Source of the DNA: Devosia sp. LC5 | GTDB taxonomy: Bacteria; Pseudomonadota; Alphaproteobacteria; Rhizobiales; Devosiaceae | NCBI RefSeq assembly: GCF_000735585.1 | Contig: NZ_JNNO01000034.1 | Coordinates: 62,001 to 126,000, forward strand | DNA length: 64,000 nt | Direction: 5' to 3' | Part shown: positions 46,616 through 55,292 of the stretch, piece after piece | How the letters are laid out: each line of letters starts with the position of its first letter | Numbering within the stretch: the stretch's first letter is position 1 | Program-made: the position numbers and the translations under genes | The notes under the pieces: model-generated | What the model was told of the DNA's origin: nothing | The model's input: only the letters and a program-made list of their open reading frames with translations | The model's database searches: none

Positions 46616-47191
46616 TTACTGGAAGCGATTGAGCAGGGAGTTGGTGATCGTGCCGAACAGGGCCGGATCGCCAAGCGCCCGGGCGGACAGCATCCCGCCA
46701 TGTACGGTCGCCATGAAGGTCTCGGCTTCGGCTCTTGGCGTGCTCGAGAGGCGGAAGACGCCCGAAGCCGCGCCGCGCTCAAAGGCCGATGTCAGCCATG
46801 CCGACAAGGTCTCGAAATGCAGCCGCACTTCGGCCGCTACTGCCGGCGGCAAGGCCGGGAGTTCGCTGGCCATCAGGGCACAGACGCAAAACGGATCGCT
46901 CGCATCCGTGATGCATTTTTCCCAATAGGCGACATATTTGACCAGTTGATCGCGCGGATCGTCGGCGGCCCGTTCCAATGCGGCAAACCCGGCTTTGGCG
47001 TCCTCGCGGTAGCGCAGGACCAGGGCGCGCACCAGATCGACCTTGCTGGGGAAATGGTGGTGGATGCTGGCCTTGCGGATGCCCACCACCTCGGCAATGT
47101 CGGCATAGCTGAAGCCGTTATACCCGCCCGCAATGATGAGGGCACGGGCGCAGGCAAGAATGCCGTCGGCGGTGGAAGAAGGATTGCTCAT
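46616..47191 (-). CDS. TetR family transcriptional regulator
   Basis: 191 aa from the ATG at 47191. HTH: ILACARALIIAGGYNGFSYADIAEVVGIRKASIHHHFPSK (shown by its core GIRKASIHHHF). The C-terminus matches the TetR_C_11-like ligand domain (CVCALMASELPALP). A perfect-arm palindrome is 10 bp upstream, which suggests autorepression and control of the adjacent DUF308 gene. Confidence 0.87.
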   Translation of the reverse strand: MSNPSSTADGILACARALIIAGGYNGFSYADIAEVVGIRKASIHHHFPSKVDLVRALVLRYREDAKAGFAALERAADDPRDQLVKYVAYWEKCITDASDPFCVCALMASELPALPPAVAAEVRLHFETLSAWLTSAFERGAASGVFRLSSTPRAEAETFMATVHGGMLSARALGDPALFGTITNSLLNRFQ

Positions 47192-47200
47192 GATGAAGTG

Positions 47201-47220
47201 TCTACCTAGTGGTAGGTAGA
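47201..47220. promoter_or_regulatory. Operator of the TetR gene
   Basis: TCTACCTA-GTGG-TAGGTAGA has perfect 8-bp arms around a 4-bp spacer. It lies 10 bp from the TetR ATG. Confidence 0.65.
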
Positions 47221-47238
47221 GAGTCAAGGGCGCGCGCA

Positions 47239-47262
47239 GGATATAAACTTATCTTTATATCC
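47239..47262 (+). promoter_or_regulatory. Palindrome upstream of ahcY (SahR/SamR-like?)
   Basis: GGATATAAA-CTTATC-TTTATATCC has perfect 9-bp arms, 67 bp before the ATG. ArsR-family regulators of the methionine cycle (SahR/SamR) are known to bind AT-rich palindromes upstream of ahcY. No SAH riboswitch was recognised here. Confidence 0.5.
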
Positions 47263-47329
47263 GGTTGATCCGGGCGGCGGGCTTGGCTATAGCAAAGGCA
47301 AGATTTCCTGTGCCCAAGCGGAGCCCGCC

Positions 47330-48733
47330 ATGACCACCAACTCGACCGACTATGCGGTCAAGGACATTTCCCTCGCCGAATTCGGCCGCAAGGAAATCCA
47401 GATCGCCGAAATCGAAATGCCTGGCCTGATGGCCATCCGCGAGGAATATGCCGCCGCCCAGCCGCTCAAGGGCGCGCGCATTGCCGGCTCGCTCCACATG
47501 ACCATCCAGACCGCCGTGCTGATCGAGACGCTGGTGGCGCTGGGCGCCCAGGTGCGTTGGGTCAGCTGCAATATCTTTTCGACCCAGGATCATGCCGCAG
47601 CCGCCATTGCCGCCGCCGGCATCCCGGTGTTCGCCCATAAGGGGGAGAGCCTGGAAGAATACTGGGCCTTTACCGACCGCATGATGGACTGGGGCAATGG
47701 GCTCACTCCCAATATGATCCTCGACGATGGCGGCGACGCCACCATGTATATCCTCAACGGTGCCAAGGCCGAGCAGGATGCCTCCTTCCTCGACAAGCCC
47801 GGCAATGAGGAAGAGGAAATCTTCTTCGCCACGATCAAGAAGCGCCTGGCGACGTCGCCCAATTTCTTCTCCACCATCCGCGCCAATATCCGCGGCGTGT
47901 CCGAAGAAACCACGACGGGCGTGATGCGGCTCTATCAGCTGCATGCCAAGGGCGAGCTGCCTTTCCCCGCCATCAACGTCAATGACTCGGTCACCAAGTC
48001 CAAGTTCGACAATAAATACGGCACCCGGGAATCGCTGGTCGACGCCATCCGCCGCGGCACCGACGTGATGCTGGCCGGCAAGGTCGCCATCGTGTGCGGC
48101 TATGGCGATGTGGGCAAGGGCTCGGCCGAATCGCTGCGCGGCGCCGGCGCCCGCGTGCTGGTCACCGAAGTCGACCCGATCTGCGCGCTGCAGGCGGCCA
48201 TGGAAGGCTTTGAGGTCGTGACACTCGAAGACGCCGCCCACAGAGCCGATATCGTGGTTACCGCCACCGGCAATCGCGACGTGCTGATGATCGATGACAT
48301 GCGCAATCTCAAGGACATGGCCATTGTCTGCAATATCGGCCATTTCGATAACGAGATCGACGTGCTCGGCCTGCGCAATTTCAAGTGGACCAATGTGAAG
48401 CCCCAGGTCGACCTGATCGAGCAGCCCAATGGCAAGCGCCTGATCCTGCTGTCCGAAGGGCGCCTGGTGAACCTGGGCAATGCCACCGGCCATCCCTCCT
48501 TTGTGATGTCCGCCTCCTTCGCCAACCAGACGCTGGCCCAGATCGAACTCTGGACCAATGGCGAAAAGCTCGAAAAGAAGGTGCATGTGCTGCCCAAGCA
48601 TCTCGACGAAAAGGTCGCCGAACTGCACCTGGCCAAGCTGGGCGCCAAGCTGACCAAGCTGAGCAAGACCCAGGCCGATTATATCGGCGTGCCGCAGAAC
48701 GGCCCCTTCAAGTCCGGCGAATACCGCTACTGA
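47330..48733 (+). CDS. ahcY: S-adenosylhomocysteine hydrolase
   Basis: 467 aa. Hydrolyses SAH to adenosine and homocysteine, removing the inhibitor of methylation. Signatures [16 protein letters not shown] and [17 protein letters not shown] (NAD site) are intact; the terminus ends PFKSGEYRY, the invariant Lys-Tyr tail. Followed by a strong terminator. Confidence 0.97.
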   Translation: MTTNSTDYAVKDISLAEFGRKEIQIAEIEMPGLMAIREEYAAAQPLKGARIAGSLHMTIQTAVLIETLVALGAQVRWVSCNIFSTQDHAAAAIAAAGIPVFAHKGESLEEYWAFTDRMMDWGNGLTPNMILDDGGDATMYILNGAKAEQDASFLDKPGNEEEEIFFATIKKRLATSPNFFSTIRANIRGVSEETTTGVMRLYQLHAKGELPFPAINVNDSVTKSKFDNKYGTRESLVDAIRRGTDVMLAGKVAIVCGYGDVGKGSAESLRGAGARVLVTEVDPICALQAAMEGFEVVTLEDAAHRADIVVTATGNRDVLMIDDMRNLKDMAIVCNIGHFDNEIDVLGLRNFKWTNVKPQVDLIEQPNGKRLILLSEGRLVNLGNATGHPSFVMSASFANQTLAQIELWTNGEKLEKKVHVLPKHLDEKVAELHLAKLGAKLTKLSKTQADYIGVPQNGPFKSGEYRY

Positions 48734-48755
48734 GTTTTGGGCTTTTAAGATTGGT

Positions 48756-48783
48756 GCCCGCGGCTTCTGCCGCGGGCGTTTTT
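48756..48783 (+). terminator. Intrinsic terminator after ahcY
   Basis: GCCCGCGGC / GCCGCGGGC (48756-48764 and 48769-48777), loop TTCT, then GTTTTT. Confidence 0.9.
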
Positions 48784-48835
48784 GTGCCGGGCTGTGGGGC
48801 TTTGCATATGTGCCGATCCAACGGCTTCATCGTCC

Positions 48836-48961
48836 CCTCGCCCCTCAGGGGAGAGGGCCAGGGTGAGGGGTGCAATGCTAGGATATCGCGCTTGTTGCAG
48901 CATCGCACCCCTCACCCGCCGCAAAGCGGCGACCTCTCCCCTGAGGGGCGAGGTGAGCCGG
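48836..48961. repeat. Long inverted repeat between ahcY and divL
   Basis: A perfect 21-bp inverted repeat (48836-48856 / 48933-48953) encloses a second perfect one (48861-48873 / 48905-48917). The right half (48905-48961) is one of two near-identical 57-bp units; the other is at 51779-51835. Could form a large stem. Confidence 0.8.
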
Positions 48962-49073
48962 TGCGCAAGCGACAATCCCAACTTGGTGGACAGAGTTGAG
49001 AAGCACGATGCATGTTTCTGCTTCGTTCCCCGTCAAGGGGCGATATCCGCCATTTGGCAACAGGGTAGGTCCA

Positions 49074-49122
49074 TTAAGACTCTTTTAGCCGATTCGCCGT
49101 GCCGGTATGGTCAGGGTGATTC
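49074..49122 (+). promoter_or_regulatory. CtrA-like box with GANTC sites upstream of divL
   Basis: TTAA-N7-TTAG at 49074-49088 is one base from the CtrA consensus and contains GACTC. Two further GATTC sites are at 49091 and 49118. GANTC is the CcrM methylation target. All lie 130-180 bp before divL. Confidence 0.45.
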
Positions 49123-49253
49123 GGGGCGCGGGGACACGCTGCCGGCTCGGGGTGGCGGGAACCGAAAATTCCGCTTGCGTCGCCCCTCTAGTGCAAAGCG
49201 TACCGCTCTTGGGGCGGACTTGGCAGAACGTAAAACAAACACGAGGGCAGCGC

Positions 49254-51713
49254 ATGGCGCCGGATCGTTTCCGGAAGCATTGGGGATTCCGCGGATTGGC
49301 CGCGGCCCCTATGACACTGGCAACAGCCGTACCCGCCTTGGCCCAGAGCCCCACGACGGCCACTCTTGCCGGCGCGGCGCCGCTGGCCATTGCCGTGGGT
49401 GCGGGCGCCTTTGCCCTGCTCGCCATGGCCGTGCTGCGCACCATGCAGGCCGATGGCAAGAAGGCCCGCCGCAAGGCTGCCGAACAGATTGCCGGCCTGC
49501 GCGCGCTGGTCGACGAATATGAAGCCCTGCTCTCAGGCACGCGCGAAGTCACCGTGCTATGGACCGAAAACGATGGCGGCGCGCCCAAATTCCTGGGCCA
49601 GACCTCGGCCGTAGTGCCCACGGGCCGCCAACCCGAAAGCATTCTCGATTTCCATTCCTGGCTGGCCAATTACGATGCCGAGCAACTCGGCCAATCGCTC
49701 GAGGCGCTGCGCGTGCATGGCCAGGCGTTTTCCGCCAGCCTCACCGCCATTGACGGCCGGCTGATCCGCGCCAATGGCTGGGTGCTGGGCGGCGGCGTGG
49801 CGCTGCGCCTGCGCCCGGCTTTCCTGCAACCCAGCACCGAGCAGGCCGCGACGGCCAATGCCATGATGAGCGACACCGATAGCGTGCGCGCCATCCTGTC
49901 GCTGCTGAGCCAGCCCGCTTTCCTGCGCGGACCCAATGACAGGCTGATCTTTGCCAATCCGGCCTATCACAACCTTGCCAGGGCGCTGAACAAATCCGGC
50001 AGCGAAGCCGCCCCCGCCGAATTGCTCGACAACGGCGGGCTGAAAGCCCACCTCGCCGCCTGTGCCGGCGCCAACAAACCGGCCCGCATGAGCATGGACT
50101 GGCCCGGCCAGGGCCGGTTCGAGCTGATCGAATTTGCCATCAATGGCGGCCGCGCCGGCTATCTGCGGCCGCTCGAGGCAGCTGTCGTGCCGGCCGATCC
50201 GGGTGTCGCCCAGATCGGGGGCATCATCAATGCGCTGGCCACCCCGATCGCCATCTTCAACGGCCGGCGCGAACTGGTGCAGTTCAACCAGGCCTATGCC
50301 GATCTCTGGCATCTTAATGGCGGCTTCCTCGTGCCGGGGCTGGATGAACGGGCAATCCTGGACAAACTGCGCACCGAGGGCATGCTGCCCAGCCAGGTGG
50401 ATTACCAGACCTGGCGCACCAGGCATCTGCAATCCTATACCCGCACCATTGCCTATGAGAACGAGCCCTGGCACCTGCCCGATGGCCGCACCATCAAGGT
50501 GATTTCGGCACCCGCCGGCGCCAATGGCGGGGTGATCTATGTGTTTGAGGACCTGACCGAACGGCTCAAGCTGGAAAGCACCAACAAGGCCTTCACCAAT
50601 GTGCAGCGCGAAACCATCAACGCGCTGAGCGAAGCCGTCGCCGTGTTCGGCACCAATGGGCGGCTGACGCTGTCCAATCCACGCCTCTCCGCGCTGTGGA
50701 AGCTGCCGATGAACGAATTGGGGCAGAACCCCCATATCGACCAGATCGCCGAGGCCTCGGGCCGCGCCATTCCCGAGGATGGCGCCAGCATCTGGCGGGA
50801 CCTCAAACGCGGGATCATCGATCTCAACCCCACTCGCTCCGACCAGACCGGGCGGCTCAACCGCTCCGACGGGCGGCTGCTCGATTATGCCATTACCCGC
50901 CTGCCCGACGGGCAGACCATGATGACCTTTCTCGACGTCACCGAAAGCGCCTCCTATTCCAAGGTGCTCAAGGAGCGCAACGACGCGCTGGTGGCCGCCG
51001 ACGTGCTCAAGGACGCCTTCGTCGAGAACGTCTCCTATGAATTGCGCAGCCCCTTGACCAACATCATCGGCTTTGCCGACCTGCTCGCGGGCAGCGAGGG
51101 TGGTTCGCTCAACGAACGGCAGCGCTCCTATATCGATTATATCCGCGCCTCCTCGGTGACGCTGGGCGTATTGATCGACAATATCCTCGACCTCGCCTCG
51201 GTCGATGCCGGCATTGCCGAATTACGGCCCGAACTGCTCGATGTGCATGGCCTGGTCGACAAGGCGCGGGCGGGCTTGTCGGCGACATTCCCCGAAGTTT
51301 CGGGCGAAAAGCCGATCAATCTGGTGGTCGATATCGAAGACCGGCTGCCGTCGTTTATCGCCGATGGCACACGCATCGTGCAGGTGCTGTATAACCTGCT
51401 CTCCAACGCCGCCCGCTTCTCCCCGCCGGGCGGGGAAATCCGGCTCACCGTCAGCCATCGGGCCGAGCGCATGCTGTTCATCATCGAGGATGAGGGCCCG
51501 GGCCTGACCGATGAAATGAAATCGGCCATCCTCACCCGCCTCGACGCCCCCGCCGGCGGACGCCAGCGCGGCGCGGGGCTGGGCCTCGCCATCGTCAAGA
51601 CCTTTGTGAACCTGCATGGCGGGGTCATTTCGGCCGAGCGCCGCGAACCCCGCGGCAGCCGCATCATCGTCAACCTGCCCCGCGACAGCGCCATGGCGGG
51701 CGTGGCGGAATAA
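49254..51713 (+). CDS. divL: DivL-type PAS pseudo-histidine kinase
   Basis: 819 aa. Signal-like/membrane helix region at about 10-65, then three or four PAS-like regions, then HisKA-like and HATPase domains. The site normally occupied by the phospho-His is Tyr595 (ENVSYELRSPLT), the hallmark of DivL, which controls CckA-CtrA phosphorylation instead of acting as a normal kinase. The ATP-binding half has NLLSNAARFSPPGG, DEGPGL and GLGLAIVKTFV, so nucleotide binding may persist. The start at 49254 has GAGGG upstream; a 49-codon extension is rejected. Confidence 0.9.
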   Translation: MAPDRFRKHWGFRGLAAAPMTLATAVPALAQSPTTATLAGAAPLAIAVGAGAFALLAMAVLRTMQADGKKARRKAAEQIAGLRALVDEYEALLSGTREVTVLWTENDGGAPKFLGQTSAVVPTGRQPESILDFHSWLANYDAEQLGQSLEALRVHGQAFSASLTAIDGRLIRANGWVLGGGVALRLRPAFLQPSTEQAATANAMMSDTDSVRAILSLLSQPAFLRGPNDRLIFANPAYHNLARALNKSGSEAAPAELLDNGGLKAHLAACAGANKPARMSMDWPGQGRFELIEFAINGGRAGYLRPLEAAVVPADPGVAQIGGIINALATPIAIFNGRRELVQFNQAYADLWHLNGGFLVPGLDERAILDKLRTEGMLPSQVDYQTWRTRHLQSYTRTIAYENEPWHLPDGRTIKVISAPAGANGGVIYVFEDLTERLKLESTNKAFTNVQRETINALSEAVAVFGTNGRLTLSNPRLSALWKLPMNELGQNPHIDQIAEASGRAIPEDGASIWRDLKRGIIDLNPTRSDQTGRLNRSDGRLLDYAITRLPDGQTMMTFLDVTESASYSKVLKERNDALVAADVLKDAFVENVSYELRSPLTNIIGFADLLAGSEGGSLNERQRSYIDYIRASSVTLGVLIDNILDLASVDAGIAELRPELLDVHGLVDKARAGLSATFPEVSGEKPINLVVDIEDRLPSFIADGTRIVQVLYNLLSNAARFSPPGGEIRLTVSHRAERMLFIIEDEGPGLTDEMKSAILTRLDAPAGGRQRGAGLGLAIVKTFVNLHGGVISAERREPRGSRIIVNLPRDSAMAGVAE

Positions 51714-51778
51714 TTTTGCCCGTTGGTGGACGAATTTTCCCTTTGGCTGGGAATAGTCATAGATTCAGCGGCTCCAGC

Positions 51779-51835
51779 GCACCCCTCACCCGCCGCGTTG
51801 CGGCGACCTCTCCCCTGAGGGGCGAGGTGAGCCGG
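51779..51835. repeat. Second copy of the 57-bp palindromic unit
   Basis: Identical to 48905-48961 except for three bases in the central loop (GTT here, AAA there). It lies 65 bp after divL and 23 bp before tsaE, so the two copies flank divL. Confidence 0.85.
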
Positions 51836-51858
51836 CAAGCAATTCTAAGGGCCAAAAT

Positions 51859-52278
51859 ATGCAAAAACTGCTCCCCGACGATGAAGCCACCGCGGCCCTT
51901 GGCGCGGAATTGGCCGCGACGCTCTCGCCCGGCGACTTGATCATCCTCGAGGGCGATCTGGGCGCGGGGAAAACGGCTTTGGCCCGCGCCATCGTCCGCA
52001 CGCTCGCCAACGACCCCGCGCTCGACGTGCCCTCACCCACTTTTGCCCTCGTGCAACCCTATGACACGCCAAAGGGTCCCGTGCTGCATGCCGATCTCTA
52101 CCGGCTGGGCGATCCGCGCGAGGTGGACGAGCTTGGCCTGCTCGAGAATCCCCATGCCATCGTGCTGGTCGAATGGGCCGAGCGCTCACCCGAAATCGTC
52201 GCGGCCGCGAGCATGGTGATTACGCTGGCCATCCCACCGGGCGGCATGGGGCGGCTGGTGAGCGTCACCCGCCGCTAG
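51859..52278 (+). CDS. tsaE: tRNA threonylcarbamoyladenosine biosynthesis protein TsaE
   Basis: 139 aa. P-loop GDLGAGKT at residues 32-39 and the motif VPSPTFALVQPYD are standard. TsaE is the ATPase that helps the TsaBD complex make t6A37 in tRNA. It follows divL with the repeat in between and overlaps a small convergent ORF by 4 bp. Confidence 0.95.
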   Translation: MQKLLPDDEATAALGAELAATLSPGDLIILEGDLGAGKTALARAIVRTLANDPALDVPSPTFALVQPYDTPKGPVLHADLYRLGDPREVDELGLLENPHAIVLVEWAERSPEIVAAASMVITLAIPPGGMGRLVSVTRR

Positions 52279-52535
52279 TTATCGCTGCGGCGTTTCATAT
52301 GCTCGCTTTCCTGGTTGGCGCCGCGGCGGATGGAGCGGTCGCCATGGGAGATTTCATATTCTCCGGCTGGCTGTTCCTGCTCGCGGCGCGCTTCGGCCAT
52401 GGATTTCTCGTGTGGATCGACCGGGGTGCCCTTGGTCTTTTCCCGGCCCTCGATAATGGCCTTTTGCTGTTGGCGGGTGCGGGCGCCGGTGGTTTTCTCG
52501 GTGCCGCGCGGCTGGGTCGTGCTTTGCTGAACCAT
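52275..52535 (-). CDS. Small hydrophilic hypothetical protein, 86 aa
   Basis: Highly charged and rich in Gln, Glu, Arg and Lys; no hydrophobic core, so probably disordered. It starts MVQQSTTQ. Overlaps the tsaE stop by 4 bp. No family recognised. Confidence 0.55.
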   Translation of the reverse strand: MVQQSTTQPRGTEKTTGARTRQQQKAIIEGREKTKGTPVDPHEKSMAEARREQEQPAGEYEISHGDRSIRRGANQESEHMKRRSDN

Positions 52536-52665
52536 GATGGTGCTCCTTGGCTATCGGGACCAACGCGGGCGCGGCGCCAAGGGTTTCCCGATGTGATCGG
52601 CGTGGGGGGAACTTCTCGCGTCCTTGCCGGTTGGCCCCATGAGGGCCAAGCATGGAGCAAGAGCC

Positions 52666-52872
52666 ATGAACCATCATCCCAAGACCTCAAAACCCAATGA
52701 TCTCGACCTCAAGCGCAATCCGGGCATCGGCCAGACCACGGCCGGTATCGACCAGGAGGAGACGACGTTCGAGGACGAGGAGGGCGGCTCCACCGTCGAG
52801 GGCGATGTGATGAACGGCACCGAAGGCGACGGCAGCATCAATCCGCGCCACCGCGGCCGCACCAATAAATAG
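52666..52872 (+). CDS. Small acidic hypothetical protein, 68 aa
   Basis: The ATG at 52666 has GGAG 8 bases before. The product is hydrophilic, rich in Asp, Glu, Gly and Thr, with a basic tail ending HRGRTNK. Likely disordered. Opposite orientation to the 86-aa gene, 130 bp away. No family recognised. Confidence 0.5.
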   Translation: MNHHPKTSKPNDLDLKRNPGIGQTTAGIDQEETTFEDEEGGSTVEGDVMNGTEGDGSINPRHRGRTNK

Positions 52873-52875
52873 CGC

Positions 52876-53391
52876 CTAATTCTGGCCGAGAATGGTGTCG
52901 ACCACAGCCTCGACGCTCATATCCGAACTATCGATCCAGAGGCCGAGGCGCGGCGTCTCGCGCGCCAGCGCCTCGGCCAGAATACCGGGCGGAAAATTCT
53001 CGCCATACCCGGTCTTGGCCCGCGTCCGATCCCGTCGCGTCAGGGTCGCCACCGATGGCGCCAGCACCACCACTTGCGGCACCAGATCAGCCAACCGCTC
53101 CGCCGCCGCCACCAGATCCCGCCCGATCAGGATATCCTGATAGACCACGGCAAACCCTGCCGCGTGGTAGGCCCGCGCCGCATCGGTGGCGAGAAGCTGC
53201 CGCAAATCCAGCTGCCGCCGCGCCTCATCATCCAGCACCGGCCCCATCTCGGCCGCGCCATTGACGATCATCTTGCGAAACACATCGCCGCGCAGATGGA
53301 CGGATTTGGGCAAGCGTTTGGCGAGAGCCTCGGCGATGGTGGATTTTCCGGCGGCCATGGCGCCGGTGATGATGAAGAGGGGTGGGGTCAT
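52876..53391 (-). CDS. Small P-loop kinase-like protein (AAA/zeta-toxin-like)
   Basis: 171 aa from the ATG at 53391; ATG 53400 is an alternative. Upstream in-frame codons read through a repeat (see 53422). Walker A GAMAAGKST near residue 9, then LRGDVFRKMI and DILIGRD. Resembles the chloramphenicol phosphotransferase / shikimate-kinase-like group of AAA_33 ATPases. Substrate unknown. Confidence 0.75.
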   Translation of the reverse strand: MTPPLFIITGAMAAGKSTIAEALAKRLPKSVHLRGDVFRKMIVNGAAEMGPVLDDEARRQLDLRQLLATDAARAYHAAGFAVVYQDILIGRDLVAAAERLADLVPQVVVLAPSVATLTRRDRTRAKTGYGENFPPGILAEALARETPRLGLWIDSSDMSVEAVVDTILGQN

Positions 53392-53421
53392 GGGGGGCAT
53401 TATGCCGAACCAAACCACGAT

Positions 53422-53520
53422 GTCATCCCGGCGCAGGCCGGGATCCACGCTGTGTTCTGTCCACAATCTGAATAGCGCGGCTGGGCCTTCAGCATGGATT
53501 CCGGCCTGCGCCGGAATGAC
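53422..53520. repeat. 99-bp imperfect inverted repeat
   Basis: The outer arms begin GTCATCCCGGCGCAGGCCGG (53422) and end with its near complement at 53520 (CCGGCCTGCGCCGGAATGAC). Translated it gives VIPAQAGIH, a widespread interspersed repeat in proteobacterial genomes. It lies directly upstream of the nuclease/TIR cassette. Confidence 0.85.
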
Positions 53521-53603
53521 CCGGTGGGTGGAGAAGGTGCTGATAAACCCCAATTTACATCGCGCGCAATTGTATCTAGGCTCCAAGCATTGTGGGGGGC
53601 ACA

Positions 53604-54644
53604 ATGTCATTTAAAGAAGATGTCGCCGATTTGGCGAAGCGCGCCATTAGCGCGCAAGCAGTTGCTCAGAATGAAGAGGCAACGAAGAACGCTATTGTCA
53701 TGCCGTTTCTTCGCGTTCTGGGATTTGATGTCTTCGATCCGACGCAAATCATTCCAGAATATGTTGCCGATGTAGGGCTCAAGAAGGGTGAGAAAATCGA
53801 TTACGCCGTCAAGATCGGCAGTCGGATTGAGTATCTAGTTGAAGCCAAGTCAGTGTCGGTCAATCTGCGCGAGGCGCAGTATAGCCAGCTGTTCCGCTAC
53901 TTTCACACCTGTGACGCCAACATCGGAATTCTGACCAATGGCTTGCAGATCTGGTTTTTTACCGATCTTGAAGCGCCGAACAAGATGGATGCCACGCCCT
54001 TCTTCAAGTTTGATCTGCTGTCCTATGATGACAATGATCTCAAGGAACTGGAGAAGTTCCACAAGGCCAATTTCAGCATTGAGAACATCAAGGCTGCGGC
54101 ATCCACGCTGAAATATCTGCGCGGGGCGATCGCTTTCATTGAAAAGCAATGGGCCGACCCCGATGAAGCTTTCGTGCGCATGGTGGCCAAGGATTTCTAT
54201 GAAGGCCAGTTGCGCACTCCCGTCGTCGAGTCGCTGAAGCCCATCGTCAAGCGCGCCTTTGGCGACCTGTTCCGGCAACGCGCCCTGAAAAAGATCGACA
54301 CGGCTTTTGATGGCGGCAGCGAGGAAACCCTGATCGAGGTCAACGAGACCAAGGTCGAGACCACCCAGGAAGAGTTGCAGGGCTTCATGATCGTGCGCGC
54401 CATCGCCGCTGAGGTGGCGCCGGTATCACGCATCACTCTGCGTGACGCCCAATCCTATTGCGCGATCCTGTTTGACGACAACAACCGCAAGCCCATCGCC
54501 CGTATGCACTTCAATGGCAAGACCAAGTTCGTGACCGTATTTGGGGCGGACAAGGAGGGAGTGCGGCATGATGTGTCACGAGTAGAGGATCTGTTTGGGC
54601 TACGTGGCCCGCTTCTTGCCGCCATCAAGTTATATCTCATCTGA
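53604..54644 (+). CDS. Type I restriction R-subunit N-terminal-domain protein (PD-(D/E)xK)
   Basis: 346 aa. Residues 1-140 match the HSDR_N region: EEATKNAIVMPFLRVLGFDVFD, then IDYAV (Asp66) and VEAKS (Glu80, Lys82), the PD-(D/E)xK pattern. There is no helicase motor, so it is a stand-alone COG4748-type protein. The second half (140-346) is unassigned and ends with a predicted beta-rich segment. GGGGGG before the ATG is the RBS. The next gene begins 13 bp later. Confidence 0.8.
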   Translation: MSFKEDVADLAKRAISAQAVAQNEEATKNAIVMPFLRVLGFDVFDPTQIIPEYVADVGLKKGEKIDYAVKIGSRIEYLVEAKSVSVNLREAQYSQLFRYFHTCDANIGILTNGLQIWFFTDLEAPNKMDATPFFKFDLLSYDDNDLKELEKFHKANFSIENIKAAASTLKYLRGAIAFIEKQWADPDEAFVRMVAKDFYEGQLRTPVVESLKPIVKRAFGDLFRQRALKKIDTAFDGGSEETLIEVNETKVETTQEELQGFMIVRAIAAEVAPVSRITLRDAQSYCAILFDDNNRKPIARMHFNGKTKFVTVFGADKEGVRHDVSRVEDLFGLRGPLLAAIKLYLI

Positions 54645-54657
54645 GGGGCCAGACATC

Positions 54658-55281
54658 GTGCGGAAGGTCTTCATTAGTTATCATCATGCCAATGACCAAT
54701 GGGCGAAGGACGCTTTGGTCACAATGAATTTTTGGGGGGATGTCTTCGAGGATTTGTCCGTCAACTCAGGAGATATTGATGACGAGTACCTGACGGACGA
54801 AGAAATTCGAGTTCGTGTGAGAGACGGGTATCTACGTCAATCAACGGTTACGCTAGTTTTAGTAGGAACAGAGACCCGATATAGAAAGCATGTCGACTGG
54901 GAACTTTTTTCTAGCATGCGTGACAGTCAACTAAATCCGAAGTCGGGTATTATTTTGGTGCCGCTTCCGGACACGGGTATTACTCATTTCACGGCGGCGC
55001 ACGGGGCGGAGGAAAAGAACGCCATATACCCCGACGTCACGAATTGGACTTCATGGAACAGGGGGGAGCATGAAGATATATACCCCCATTTTTCCACGAG
55101 AATGATAGACAATCTGGTCTGTCCGACGGCCCACATTTCAGTAGTGCCGTGGAATCGCATCGTGAATTCCCCGGACAACCTGCGTCGAGAAATAGAGTAC
55201 GCACACGCCGACAGAATGACTTGTGAGTATGACTTCTCGACCCTAATGAGGCGACGTAACGGCCCTGGGCTCAGAAGGTAG
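54658..55281 (+). CDS. TIR-like (MTH538/ThsB type) protein
   Basis: 207 aa from the GTG at 54658, with GAGGGG 9 bases before it; an overlapping earlier ATG at 54595 would run through the previous gene. MRKVFISYHHANDQWAKDAL is the TIR-like opening. VTLVLVGTETRYRKHVDWEL carries the Trp81-Glu82 pair that aligns with the catalytic Glu of ThsB-type enzymes. The C-terminal half is unassigned. The gene is much lower in GC than its neighbours. NADase or cADPR-type signalling activity is inferred. Confidence 0.8.
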   Translation: MRKVFISYHHANDQWAKDALVTMNFWGDVFEDLSVNSGDIDDEYLTDEEIRVRVRDGYLRQSTVTLVLVGTETRYRKHVDWELFSSMRDSQLNPKSGIILVPLPDTGITHFTAAHGAEEKNAIYPDVTNWTSWNRGEHEDIYPHFSTRMIDNLVCPTAHISVVPWNRIVNSPDNLRREIEYAHADRMTCEYDFSTLMRRRNGPGLRR

Positions 55282-55292
55282 GGTGCCCACCG

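Noticed and set aside
47230-47329. SAH riboswitch before ahcY
   Set aside because: Only a simple palindrome is seen, without the conserved SAH aptamer features I could recognise.
53392-53610. N-terminal extension of the small kinase
   Set aside because: The extra residues are the translated interspersed repeat (VIPAQAGIH).
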